Assembly: GCA_029881805.1 (NCBI GenBank)
Contig: JAOULW010000004.1
Span: forward strand, 1-64,000
Direction of reading: 5' to 3'
Source: Candidatus Bathyarchaeota archaeon
GTDB taxonomy: Archaea; Thermoproteota; Bathyarchaeia; Bathyarchaeales; Bathycorpusculaceae
Length of the DNA stretch: 64,000 nucleotides
Made by a program: the position numbers and the translations under genes. Below are positions 7,413 to 16,265 of this stretch, piece by piece. Below the pieces are notes generated by a model. That model was not told where the DNA came from. It made no database searches and saw only the letters and a list, made by a program, of their open reading frames with translations. Numbering within the stretch: the stretch's first letter is position 1; every line of letters begins with the position of its first letter.

Positions 7413-8939
7413 ATGGAATATTTTCCATGGTGGAATGAAAAACAGAAACAACTCATGAAAGAAACAAAATCTTTCGCCGATGAGAAGCTGCCAAAAGGTG
7501 AAGAAATATCTTGGACAAAAGCGTTTCCAAAGAATCTTTTGGAAGAAACTGCCAAAAGAGGATGGTTTGGCGCTCTAATCCCAAAAGAGTTTGGCGGCAT
7601 CGGCACAGGAGTTACCGGCTGTTGCATCGTAGCTGAACAGCTTAGCCGCATATGCTCCGCCTTAACTGGAGCCTACTCAGTAACCATGTTCGGCGGAACT
7701 GAACAACTGCTAAAGTTTGGAACAGAAGAACAGAAAAAGAGATGGCTTCCAGGCATTGCGAAAGGAATGCTTGCAGCCATATGTATAACAGAGCCTGACG
7801 TGGGTTCAGATGCATCAAGCATCGAAACAACAGCGAGGCAAGAAGCTGACGAATACGTTATTAACGGAAAGAAACGTTTCATAACAAATGCTGGAGTAGC
7901 AGGAATCTACCTAGTATATGCGAAGATCAGTGACCGCTCAGAGGATAAGTCCAAATACAAACATTTGAACGCTCTAATTGTTGAGAAGAACACAGCAGGT
8001 CTTTCTGTTGAGAGGATAAATGAGCTTGGAGGATGGGTTGGGCTTCCAAATGGGTATTTAGATTTCAATGAAGTTCGGGTACCCGTTGAAAACAGAATTG
8101 GTCAAGACGGCGATGGCTGGAAAGTTCTTGTTGAAGGCTTGAACTTTGAGAGAACCCTTTTCGCTGCTGGAATGCTGGGTCCGATGAAGGAAGCCTTACG
8201 ATATGCAATCGGCCATAGCCAACGGCGAATCCAATTCGAAAGACCAACAATCGACTGGGAGGTCAACCAGTTTAAGATAGCAGACATTATTGCCAAGCTC
8301 ATGATTTCAAGGTTAACTGTCTATTATGCGGCTTACCTAATGGACTTGAACGCAGAAGCAGTTCTGGAGGCGACTCTGGCTAAACTCTACACTCCAGAAT
8401 CCTATGAGCGCGTTTTGACAGATGCCTCTCAAGTCATGGGTGGAGATGGTTGGACAAAATTCTACCCCATTGAAAACTTCCTGAGAGATGCAAGGGTCAA
8501 TCAAATAGGCGCTGGAACAAGCGAAGTGATGAGGATGGTAATATTCAGACAGGGACTGAAGACGCTAGAGGAAGACTTGAAAATGCCTGCTAGAACATTA
8601 GACAAAAAACTGAATGTCCCAATTTCAACACCAAAACCTGCTGTTTTAACAGAAACAAACGAGGAAAACGTGCTTTTGATCCTTGCCGAAGATTATCAGG
8701 TTAACCCCGGACTTTATATGAGCCGCGAGGACATCAAAAAGAGATTTGCAAACATAAACGACGAGCAGATAGACATGCTTTTGATATCGCTCGAGAGTAA
8801 AGGACTTGCCAAGCTCTACAAAGATAAAAAGGGAACAATCAAATTAGCGAAGGCAACCTATGCTGGGCTGAGAAAAGCAAGACCTCTAGAGTATTATCGT
8901 TGGTTCCCCGAATGGCTAGACAAGGAACTAATCTTCTAA
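7413..8939 (+). CDS. Acyl-CoA dehydrogenase with C-terminal helical extension
   Basis: 508 residues. The first about 385 form an acyl-CoA dehydrogenase: CITEPDVGSDAS for FAD/substrate, QVMGGDGW near the C-terminus and IGAGTSEVMR as in isovaleryl-CoA dehydrogenase. The catalytic base is probably the Glu at about 246 in NFERTLFA, again the isovaleryl type. An extra 115-120 residues follow, beginning near MPARTLDKK, with a pattern (SREDIKKRFANI, then SLESKGLAKLYKD) that reads like a winged-helix-like module. I take ATG 7413 as start (MEYFPWW) over GTG 7401 because GGTG lies eight bases upstream of it. It heads a run with the thiolase and DUF35 genes. Confidence 0.85.
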   Translation: MEYFPWWNEKQKQLMKETKSFADEKLPKGEEISWTKAFPKNLLEETAKRGWFGALIPKEFGGIGTGVTGCCIVAEQLSRICSALTGAYSVTMFGGTEQLLKFGTEEQKKRWLPGIAKGMLAAICITEPDVGSDASSIETTARQEADEYVINGKKRFITNAGVAGIYLVYAKISDRSEDKSKYKHLNALIVEKNTAGLSVERINELGGWVGLPNGYLDFNEVRVPVENRIGQDGDGWKVLVEGLNFERTLFAAGMLGPMKEALRYAIGHSQRRIQFERPTIDWEVNQFKIADIIAKLMISRLTVYYAAYLMDLNAEAVLEATLAKLYTPESYERVLTDASQVMGGDGWTKFYPIENFLRDARVNQIGAGTSEVMRMVIFRQGLKTLEEDLKMPARTLDKKLNVPISTPKPAVLTETNEENVLLILAEDYQVNPGLYMSREDIKKRFANINDEQIDMLLISLESKGLAKLYKDKKGTIKLAKATYAGLRKARPLEYYRWFPEWLDKELIF

Positions 8940-9018
8940 CAACCTTAACGGAGGTAATTGATACGCCTGAGTTTATTTCTGAAGGACCTAACGAATTATC
9001 TGCGAGGAGGAACATGAA

Positions 9019-10167
9019 ATGAGCGTCGCAATCGTAGGAGTCGGTCAAACTCCTTTTTCCAGAAATTGTGGGGTAAGTATCCGAGAGCTGTGCTTCGAGG
9101 CTTTTAGGGAGGCCTTAGAAGACCTGAATCTTACGTCGAAAGAGATAGATGCTTCCATAATTTGCTCTGCCCCAGAGTATGATAAACAGAGAAGCCCAGC
9201 TGGATTGATATCTGAATATCTGGGCTTAACCCCCAAGCCAACATTCTACGCCGAGTCTATTTGCTCTTCAAGCAGCACTGGAGTAAAAGTTGGCTATAGC
9301 TTCATAAAATCTGGGCTTCACGAAATAGTTGCTGTGATTGGTTTCCAAAAGATGTCTGAAATATCTTCTGCAGAAGTGCAAGAAAGAATGGGGAGAGGCG
9401 CCGACACACAGTGGGAATCACCTTTCGGTACCATGATGCCAGCAGGTTACGCAATGTATGCGCGTGCTCACATGCAAAAATATGGAACCACTGAAGAGCA
9501 ACTGGCGAAGATTAAGGTCAAAAGTGGGAAATACGCACTTTTGAATCCTCTGGCTATATTTCGAAGAGAGATAACGTTGGAAGAATGTTTAAAAGCCAGA
9601 GTCATAGCGAGCCCATTGAAAATGTATGATTGCTGTGCAAACGCCGACGGTGCCTCATGCGTGATTATGGCAAGTGAAGAAAAAGCTAGAAAGACAACAG
9701 ACACGCCGGTTTGGGTGGCAGGAATAGGCGCCGCAAGTGACACCCTATCAACCACTGGCAGAAGCAACTTGACTGGTCTCACGTGTGCGGTTGACGCTGC
9801 AAAACAGGCTTACCAGATGGCTCACTTAGAGCCGAAGGACGTGGATGTTGCAGAGGTGCATGATTGCTTTACGATAGCAGAGATAATGGCGTATGAAAAC
9901 TTGGGGTTCTGCAAACCTAGCGAAGGAGGCAAGTTAATAGAAGAATCACAAACGTACATAGGAGGCAAAATTCCGGTAAATGTCGACGGAGGATTGCTGT
10001 CCAAGGGACACCCAATAGGCGCGACAGGGGGCTCGCAAATCAGAACCATTGTACTCCAACTTCAAGGAAGAGCCGGTAAAACCCAAGTAAAAGGCGCTGA
10101 AGTCGGCTTAGTTCACAACATCGGAGGGATTGGAGTCTACGGAAATGTAACACTGCTCAGAAGGTGA
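9019..10167 (+). CDS. Thiolase, SCP-x/archaeal type
   Basis: 382-residue acyl-CoA acetyltransferase-like enzyme. Nucleophilic Cys at about 82 in ICSSSSTGVK and catalytic His in SKGHPIGATGG are present. The final Cys loop of classical thiolases is replaced by HNIGGIG, as in archaeal SCP-x-like thiolases that work with a DUF35 partner. GGAGG lies nine bases before ATG 9019. Its stop overlaps the following DUF35 gene by four bases (GTGA), so the two are probably one complex. It could cleave 3-oxoacyl-CoA or condense acetyl-CoA units. Confidence 0.85.
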   Translation: MSVAIVGVGQTPFSRNCGVSIRELCFEAFREALEDLNLTSKEIDASIICSAPEYDKQRSPAGLISEYLGLTPKPTFYAESICSSSSTGVKVGYSFIKSGLHEIVAVIGFQKMSEISSAEVQERMGRGADTQWESPFGTMMPAGYAMYARAHMQKYGTTEEQLAKIKVKSGKYALLNPLAIFRREITLEECLKARVIASPLKMYDCCANADGASCVIMASEEKARKTTDTPVWVAGIGAASDTLSTTGRSNLTGLTCAVDAAKQAYQMAHLEPKDVDVAEVHDCFTIAEIMAYENLGFCKPSEGGKLIEESQTYIGGKIPVNVDGGLLSKGHPIGATGGSQIRTIVLQLQGRAGKTQVKGAEVGLVHNIGGIGVYGNVTLLRR

Positions 10168-10586
10168 TTTATGTGAGCTTTGATAAATTTGGAAAAATAA
10201 GTTATCTTTCAGAGACTAAAGTAGCAGATTTTGCAAAGTATTTAGAGAAAGGAAAGATAATGGCGACGAGATGCAATACATGCGGAAAACTTTACTTCCC
10301 TCCTCAGGCTGATTGCCCGGACGATTTGTCAACCGACATGACATGGGAAAAACTAAGCGGAAAATGTAAGCTACTAACATACACCACTGCCCATTTCGCA
10401 CCAGCTGGCTTCCAAGACGATGTACCGTATACAATTGCGTTGGCACAATGTGAAGAAGGCGTGAAAGTGTATGCACTCTTAAGCAGGAACATAAATGAAA
10501 ATGAAATTTGCATAGGCATGGATCTCAAACTTACGCCATTACAGTTTCCTAACGGGAGAATTACCTATGAGCTGAAAAAGGCTTAA
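10164..10586 (+). CDS. DUF35 OB-fold / zinc-ribbon partner of thiolase
   Basis: About 140 residues: N-terminal zinc ribbon with C-x2-C-x10-C near residues 37-51, then an OB-fold. The fourth ribbon position reads CPDD rather than CPxC, so the zinc site may lack one Cys. In archaea DUF35 proteins bridge thiolase and partner enzymes and channel acyl-CoA. Start is GTG 10164 overlapping the thiolase stop; GTG 10173 three codons later is an alternative. Confidence 0.8.
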   Translation: MIYVSFDKFGKISYLSETKVADFAKYLEKGKIMATRCNTCGKLYFPPQADCPDDLSTDMTWEKLSGKCKLLTYTTAHFAPAGFQDDVPYTIALAQCEEGVKVYALLSRNINENEICIGMDLKLTPLQFPNGRITYELKKA

Positions 10587-10621
10587 GGTTTAATGGATTA
10601 AGGTAAGGATTAGGTGTTTGC

Positions 10622-11701
10622 ATGAGCGCACGCAGAACAATAAAATTTGGAATTGAAGGTCCTAGCTATCCATGGGAAGTCATACACGATGTCGTCTTGT
10701 TCGCAGAGAAAATCGGATTTGACTCCTATTGGATGCCTGACCATCTAGTGGCTACAGGCGTAAAGCGTTGGGACGCTCTGGATGCTTGGAGCACGCTTTG
10801 TGCCCTTGCAGTACAAACAAAAAGAATCAAGTTGGCAACTGGTGTAAGCGACACCTATCGGCATCACCCTGCTGCTTTAGCTCAAATGGCAGCAACCTGT
10901 GATACTCTTTCTCAAGGACGAGCAATACTCGGAATAGGCATAGGTGAGGCGATGAACCTTGTACCTTTCGGCATTCCTTACGACAGACCCGTTGAAAGGA
11001 CGGTTGAGGCTGTACAGATTATCCGAAGATTGTTTACTGAGGACTTTGTTGATTTCAAAGGAAAATATTATGAGTTAAAAAAAGCCTTCCTACAGCCTAA
11101 GCCGGCAGTGCCGATTTCGGAAACTGCATACAGGTCTACAGTCCCAATTTTCATTGCTGCAAGTTCACCGAGAACCATGGAAGTAACAGCTCAATACGGC
11201 GATGGATGGTTGCCTGCAAATCTGATTCCGGAAGAGTATAAGAGCAATCTCGAAAAAATACGGCAGACAGCGAAAAAGTATCAGAGAGACCCCTCAGAAA
11301 TAGAACCCGCTCATTTTATGTACACCGTGGTTGCTAAGGATTCAGAAACCGCTAAAAAATCGATTATGTTAACTGGTAAAATGATGCTACTATCAAGACC
11401 TCGAATACTTGAAAAAATTGGGTTCCAACCTCCCACACACGCCTTTGAAATGACGTTCAAAATGGTTTTTCCACGGGACGGAGAATCATGGCTGGCAAAA
11501 TCCACGGAATTGCCCGACGAAGTCGTTGAAAAAGCACCGTTCGTCTTTGGAACACCTGATGATGTAATAGAAAAAATTGATAAATTCGTTAAAGCCGGTT
11601 GTCGCCACTTTGTCATGAATTTTCAGGTGCCACCAAGGATCTTGAAGCCAACATGCCAGCTTTTCGCAGAAAAAGTCATGCCCTATTTCAAGAAGAAGTA
11701 A
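10622..11701 (+). CDS. LLM-class flavin/F420-dependent oxidoreductase
   Basis: 359 residues, bacterial-luciferase-like TIM barrel related to F420-dependent methylene-tetrahydromethanopterin reductase (Mer). Visible features are the N-terminal strand with YWMPDHL, TKRIKLATGV, the LGIGIGEAMN cofactor loop and the RGD-like phosphate region PIFIAASSPRTME. Mer itself is about 320-330 residues; the substrate of this paralogue is unknown. It sits alone after the thiolase pair with a separate ribosome site (TTAGGTG before ATG). Confidence 0.75.
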   Translation: MSARRTIKFGIEGPSYPWEVIHDVVLFAEKIGFDSYWMPDHLVATGVKRWDALDAWSTLCALAVQTKRIKLATGVSDTYRHHPAALAQMAATCDTLSQGRAILGIGIGEAMNLVPFGIPYDRPVERTVEAVQIIRRLFTEDFVDFKGKYYELKKAFLQPKPAVPISETAYRSTVPIFIAASSPRTMEVTAQYGDGWLPANLIPEEYKSNLEKIRQTAKKYQRDPSEIEPAHFMYTVVAKDSETAKKSIMLTGKMMLLSRPRILEKIGFQPPTHAFEMTFKMVFPRDGESWLAKSTELPDEVVEKAPFVFGTPDDVIEKIDKFVKAGCRHFVMNFQVPPRILKPTCQLFAEKVMPYFKKK

Positions 11702-11771
11702 AGCCTTCTCTCCTTCACCAAAATGATCAATAATTTCAAAGAAATCTCGCTGATGTAACACGTCAAAGAAG

Positions 11772-11780
11772 TTTATATAA
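11772..11780 (+). promoter_or_regulatory. TATA box of HdrD-like gene
   Basis: TTTATATAA lies about 22-30 bases before ATG 11802, so the transcript is expected to be leaderless or nearly so. Confidence 0.55.
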
Positions 11781-11801
11781 GGCGTAGCTTGAAGTGAAGA
11801 C

Positions 11802-13313
11802 ATGAGCATGCGGCAAGTGATTCAGCGCTTAAATCTAATAGTGAGACCAGAGCAGATTTTAACAGATCCAGAAGACCTTTATGTATATTCGTTTGAAAAA
11901 ATTTTTGAGAAACAAAACCCAGTGCCAGATGTTGTTGTGAAGACTTTATCGTCTAAAGAGACTCAGAAAATTCTTGAACTATCTAAGAAAGAAGGTTTTA
12001 CGGTTGTTAAAAGGGGTGAGATGATTAAGCGCCAAAACTTGAATAGGCCGCTGGTTTTGTTAGATGATGCCCCAGCTCCAAAGCTAAAAAGAAACCCAAT
12101 AAAAAGCGATGAGATAACGGAAATTCTAAAAGAAATTCGTGCGAAAGGTCAAGGAAGTCCTAGAAACTTGGCTCTTGCTATTAAAACCTTGTTTTTAGAG
12201 AAAAAATTCGACAAATGTAAAGAATGCAAAATCTGCAGCGGCTATTGCACAGTTTCACTATCCTTGAAAGAAGTCGAAACATGGTCTTCAAAAGGAAGAG
12301 CCCTCATAATTAGAGCCCTTCAAAACGGAGAACTTCTCACATCCAAAAAAGTCATTGACATACTCTACACATGTACAGAGTGCGGCTCGTGTTTTGCCCA
12401 GTGTTTTGAAGACCTTGAACTTAATGAGGCAATACTGGCAACTCGGCATCAACTTGCCGAAAAAGGACTGGTTCCAGAAGTTTTCCGCGAAACATCCAGA
12501 AACATCTTGGAAATAGGAGACCCAGGAGCGTTTTCTGTTGAACGCCGTCTTTCATGGATAAAAGGCACTTCCTTTCAACCTTTGCCTAAAAAAGCCGAAG
12601 TCCTCTATTGGGTTGGATGCATGGTGGCAGACAGAACCCCCAAAACAGCTATGGCATTTCTGAAAATTCTGCAACATGCAAACGTTGATTTTACAACACT
12701 TATGGAAAGGGAGGGTTGCTGTGGATATGTCTTGCTGGCAGCAGGACTTTGGAAAGAAGCGAAAAAAGTTGCAAACGAAGCCGCGTCAAAAATTGAGGAA
12801 AGCGGAATCCAGACTCTCGTCACACCATGTGCTGGCTGTTACTACACTTTCACAAGACTTTATGAAGAGGTTTTAGACGTTTCACTTCCATGCGAAATTC
12901 TCCACTCATCACACTTCATTGAAAACTTGATAAAAAATGGAAATCTTCACCTAAAAAGCCTAAATTTCAAGGTTAGCTACCACGACCCTTGCTCTCTAGG
13001 AAAACACAGCGGAGTTTTTGATATTCCACGTAACGTGCTGAAGGCAATACCGGACCTAACACTTATCGAAATGCCATTAAATAGTCAACTTGCAAGGTGC
13101 TGCGGCGGTGGAGGAGGACTTTGGTCTTTCAACCATCAAGTAAGCATAACCTCAGCGTACTTAAGACTAAAGGATTTGCAACCACTAAAGGTTGATGCAT
13201 TGGCGACGGCATGCCCTCTTTGCCAGATGAATTTTCGTTACGCTTCAGTAAAGAAGTCTGTTCCCTTGAAGTTTTTCGATATAGTAGAAATTGTAGAATT
13301 GGCACTTCGTTGA
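11802..13313 (+). CDS. HdrD/GlpC-like Fe-S oxidoreductase with GlcD-like N-terminal stub
   Basis: 503 residues. Residues 1-75 match the very start of glycolate-oxidase GlcD flavoproteins (LTDPEDLYVYSFE, then VVVKTLSSKETQKIL), but the FAD-binding domain is not there. Residues 139-149 and 191-201 are two ferredoxin-type clusters (C-x2-C-x2-C-x3-C each). The C-terminal half carries two CCG modules (EGCCG with TPCAGC; HDPCSLG with CCGGGGG), the hallmark of HdrB/HdrD/GlpC electron-transfer proteins. It probably moves electrons between an acyl-CoA or hydroxyacid oxidation and a soluble or membrane carrier. No GlcD gene is adjacent. Its 3' end nearly meets the convergent ferredoxin gene. Confidence 0.8.
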   Translation: MSMRQVIQRLNLIVRPEQILTDPEDLYVYSFEKIFEKQNPVPDVVVKTLSSKETQKILELSKKEGFTVVKRGEMIKRQNLNRPLVLLDDAPAPKLKRNPIKSDEITEILKEIRAKGQGSPRNLALAIKTLFLEKKFDKCKECKICSGYCTVSLSLKEVETWSSKGRALIIRALQNGELLTSKKVIDILYTCTECGSCFAQCFEDLELNEAILATRHQLAEKGLVPEVFRETSRNILEIGDPGAFSVERRLSWIKGTSFQPLPKKAEVLYWVGCMVADRTPKTAMAFLKILQHANVDFTTLMEREGCCGYVLLAAGLWKEAKKVANEAASKIEESGIQTLVTPCAGCYYTFTRLYEEVLDVSLPCEILHSSHFIENLIKNGNLHLKSLNFKVSYHDPCSLGKHSGVFDIPRNVLKAIPDLTLIEMPLNSQLARCCGGGGGLWSFNHQVSITSAYLRLKDLQPLKVDALATACPLCQMNFRYASVKKSVPLKFFDIVEIVELALR

Positions 13314-13317
13314 TGTT

Positions 13318-13806
13318 TTAGACGGTTGCAAGCATTTTCTTCATTAGCTCAGAATACTTTTCTGCAGCTTTTCTTCTCTTCTTAAGGTTTATTGTTGTGG
13401 CATTTAGATATTGCAAAGCTTGGGGTTCGCAATATTGGACGCAGCGGGGCTCTCCATTGCAAAGATCGCACTTCAAGACTTTACCTGATTTTGCGTCTAG
13501 GTTTATTCCACCAAGTGGGCAGAACATCATGCAGAGTCTGCACCCAACGCATAAATCATAATCTATCAGCATTGCGCCAGTTTTTTCGTCCTTTTTTATG
13601 GCGCGCATTGGACAAACAACCTCGCAAATGGGATTTTCGCATTGTTGACAAACCATTGGAACATAAAGTCCAGAGGTCTCCCATTTTACTACGTGGATTC
13701 TGGCTCGGGTTGGGTTACAGACTTTCTCGTGATGCAGGGAGCAAACAGATTCGCAGAGTCGGCACCCGGAACATTTTTCTGGGTCTATGAAAAGGATTTT
13801 TTGCAT
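13318..13806 (-). CDS. Four-cluster ferredoxin-like electron-transfer subunit
   Basis: 162 residues of the DmsB/HycB type with four [4Fe-4S] cysteine sets: CSGCRLCESVC (about 12-22), CQQCENPICEVVC (about 53-65), CVGCRLCMMFC (about 86-96) and CDLCNGEPRCVQYC (about 113-126); adjacent sets exchange their last Cys as usual. It lies 12 bases downstream of the tungsten-enzyme gene and is its likely redox partner. Confidence 0.85.
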   Translation of the reverse strand: MQKILFIDPEKCSGCRLCESVCSLHHEKVCNPTRARIHVVKWETSGLYVPMVCQQCENPICEVVCPMRAIKKDEKTGAMLIDYDLCVGCRLCMMFCPLGGINLDAKSGKVLKCDLCNGEPRCVQYCEPQALQYLNATTINLKKRRKAAEKYSELMKKMLATV

Positions 13807-13818
13807 AATTTCTCACTC

Positions 13819-15708
13819 CTAAACGATGTGCGAAGGCTCCTTGTCAAGTCCCAGTCTTTCAAGTGTTTCTTTTTTGGGAGAGCCATTATGATCCCAACCA
13901 TGCAATACGTAATACTCATCTAACATCTTCTCGAATCCATTCCTGTCAATCTTCTTTCCCTTTGCTATTGGAAGCCCAGTGGGTGTTGACTCTTTGAAAT
14001 AGCGTTCTGGCAATGCGTCGTCTTTTCTTGAAAAGCCCTCTCTGAGATTAAACATTCTTTCAATTGTGTAGATTCTTTCACCTACATCCATTAGTTCGGA
14101 CTCTGTGAATTTCATGTCTGTGGCAAGTTGAATTAGATTTTTGAATTCTGTCCATTTTGGGGCGTGCACAGCGCAGAAAACTGTTTGGAACTTGCACGTA
14201 CCTATAGCGTCTGTAACAGCGTAAAGAAGTTCTTGCCACCATACCATGCGGCTTTTTCCTTCGTACGCTGTATAGTCGGACGATACAGGGGCGCCATAAA
14301 TTTCCTGGAGCATTTCTTGAGGCAAGCCGTACAGGTCTATTGCTGGTCTACCTCTTAGATGGTCTGCTCCGCGGGTCGATGTGCAGATTCCTAAGGCCAA
14401 GCTTGGGGTCGGTCGTTCGTCTGAGTGGAGGCTGCTCATCCCTTTAATCTGTATGGCGTAATACTCTGAGCCCTTGCCAATCTTAGATATGGCTGTGTTG
14501 AAGCCGTCAGCCAGTATGTTTCCGAATCCCTCTCTATGAGCTATCTGTGTTATCAGCTGGAAAAGAATCTCTTCGTTTCCCCACTCAAGTTTCAGCCCAG
14601 CTGTGTCTTTCTCATCAATTATTCCTTTTTCATACAGCTCCATGGCCCAAGCGATAAGTCCCCCTGTTTCCAGTGTGTCCAGTCCATACTTGTTTACTAG
14701 GTGGTTAGCGACGAGAACAGTTTCCATCTTGTTACAGTCAACCATTGTCCCGAAAGCACCTAGCGAAGTGTACTCTGGTCCTTCTGCAAAGATTGGTGCG
14801 TATGATCCTTCTTTCAGAACGTATCGGTGTCTACAATGCACAGAACATCCATAGCACCCTGACATTCCGATGGTGTACCGATCCATGTTTTCAGGCTCTA
14901 AGTCTTCACCTTTCTCAAGTCTGTTTAACTGAAAATTTCGAGTTCGAATAAGCCCTGTCGTGTTTGTGTTGCTGTAAATAATCAAAGTTCCCCACTTTGA
15001 CTGAGCCCTCGCCCATCGGGTTTCCGTAATCATGTCATTCATTTGTTTGCAATAATCAAGTAATTCGTCAGGATGGCTGAATTCGATGTCCATTGTTCCC
15101 CGGGCGGCAATGGCTTTAAGATTCTTTGAACCCATGACGCAACCCATGCCAGTTCGTCCTGCGGAATTTTTCATTCCAGTTCTTACATTTGCAAAACGAA
15201 CCATGTTTTCTCCAGCAACGCCAATAACCAAGCTCTTGACTTCTTCATCTTTGACGTCATCTCTAATCATGTCTTGAGTTTCGAAAGTGTCCTTTCCCCA
15301 AAGGTGATTTGCATCGTGGATTTCGATGTTTCCATCATTTGCTAATAAATAAACTGGTTTTTCAGCCTTGCCGGAAATCATTAAATGGTCGAAGCCAGCC
15401 AATCTGAGTTCAGGTGCAAAGAACCCTCCAATATTAGAATCACCAATAGCTCCGGTTACAGGAGATTTGGCTGCGATGTCGCATCTTCCAGAACCGAGAG
15501 CTGGAATTCCACAAAGAAGACCTGTTCCGACAAGTAATATGTTTTCCGAGCTTAGTGGGTCTACCTCGGGCGTAAGATGGTTATAGAGAAGGTACATGTT
15601 TATGCCCCTTCCGCCTAGGTATAACTGTCTAAGCTGTTTGGGAATAGGTTTTGAAATGATCTTTCCTGTTGTTAAGTTTATGTACGCTATTCTTCTTTTC
15701 CAGACCAT
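13819..15708 (-). CDS. Aldehyde:ferredoxin oxidoreductase family, W/Mo-pterin enzyme
   Basis: 629 residues of the AOR family, binding a bis-pterin tungsten or molybdenum cofactor and one [4Fe-4S] cluster. Cluster ligands are visible as CYGCSVHC (about residues 287-294) and a later GTCKFQ Cys (about 490). The pterin segment GGFFAPELRLAGFD and the C-terminal GWDHNGSPKKETL end are typical. The APEL wording also occurs in BamB, the class II benzoyl-CoA reductase subunit, but I cannot assign that role by eye. The operon is MoaD, zinc ribbon, AOR, four-cluster ferredoxin. Possible roles are aldehyde oxidation, acid reduction or benzoyl-CoA-linked chemistry. Confidence 0.85.
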   Translation of the reverse strand: MVWKRRIAYINLTTGKIISKPIPKQLRQLYLGGRGINMYLLYNHLTPEVDPLSSENILLVGTGLLCGIPALGSGRCDIAAKSPVTGAIGDSNIGGFFAPELRLAGFDHLMISGKAEKPVYLLANDGNIEIHDANHLWGKDTFETQDMIRDDVKDEEVKSLVIGVAGENMVRFANVRTGMKNSAGRTGMGCVMGSKNLKAIAARGTMDIEFSHPDELLDYCKQMNDMITETRWARAQSKWGTLIIYSNTNTTGLIRTRNFQLNRLEKGEDLEPENMDRYTIGMSGCYGCSVHCRHRYVLKEGSYAPIFAEGPEYTSLGAFGTMVDCNKMETVLVANHLVNKYGLDTLETGGLIAWAMELYEKGIIDEKDTAGLKLEWGNEEILFQLITQIAHREGFGNILADGFNTAISKIGKGSEYYAIQIKGMSSLHSDERPTPSLALGICTSTRGADHLRGRPAIDLYGLPQEMLQEIYGAPVSSDYTAYEGKSRMVWWQELLYAVTDAIGTCKFQTVFCAVHAPKWTEFKNLIQLATDMKFTESELMDVGERIYTIERMFNLREGFSRKDDALPERYFKESTPTGLPIAKGKKIDRNGFEKMLDEYYVLHGWDHNGSPKKETLERLGLDKEPSHIV

Positions 15709-15711
15709 ATC

Positions 15712-15867
15712 TCATCTACTCTTCTCTACTAAGCCACGGATTTTGGGTTGGTCTTGGCGAGGCCAAGAAATGCGATATCTGGTTTTGCAGTAGGGACACG
15801 CGGCTTCGTCCGCGCCAGCATTTACAGAGAATCTTTTAAGGCAGTTTAAGCATCTTACCTCACTCAT
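15712..15867 (-). CDS. Small zinc-ribbon protein in AOR operon
   Basis: 51 residues: MSEVRCLNCLKRF, then CPYCKTRYRI. Two CxxC knuckles separated by about 15 residues make a single zinc ribbon. The gene fits exactly between MoaD (17-base gap) and AOR (3-base gap) on the same strand, which argues that it is real. It may assist metal or cofactor handling or bind a partner subunit; function unknown. Confidence 0.75.
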   Translation of the reverse strand: MSEVRCLNCLKRFSVNAGADEAACPYCKTRYRISWPRQDQPKIRGLVEKSR

Positions 15868-15884
15868 TCTCTAACCCTCTTGAT

Positions 15885-16166
15885 TTATCCTCCACCAGCT
15901 TGAATTGTAAGCATTAGAATATCATCATTATTTAACCTGACTTTTGTGTCCCTTACGACTCTTCCATTTATTGAAACAATAAATTCTGAAGGAACAGTCC
16001 TAGTTTTTGGGTCAACTAGTTGTTTGAAATCCCTCCCGTACTTCTTGCCCAACTGATCTAAAACATGCCCTAACGTCAAGTTTGAGTTTACTTCTTCAAC
16101 AATCTCTCTTTTCCCAACTATTTCTCTAAAATTAGAAAGCAGCAAAACCCTTACTCGGATACTCAT
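15885..16166 (-). CDS. MoaD/ThiS-type sulfur carrier
   Basis: 93-residue ubiquitin-fold protein ending in Ala-Gly-Gly-Gly, the C-terminal tail that carries thiocarboxylate sulfur for molybdopterin synthesis. The strand SEFIVSINGRVV and DDILMLTIQ fit MoaD. Start ATG 16166 has GGTGA eight bases upstream and is preferred over the longer frame to 16205. Being first in the AOR operon, it most likely supplies dithiolene sulfur to the pterin cofactor of that enzyme. Confidence 0.85.
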   Translation of the reverse strand: MSIRVRVLLLSNFREIVGKREIVEEVNSNLTLGHVLDQLGKKYGRDFKQLVDPKTRTVPSEFIVSINGRVVRDTKVRLNNDDILMLTIQAGGG

Positions 16167-16265
16167 AAGTTTTTCACCGTGTGACATCTGAATAGCTCTT
16201 GACATTCGTCAAATATAAGCAATATTATTAAACTTCAAATTCTATAAATTATATACTGATGTGAT

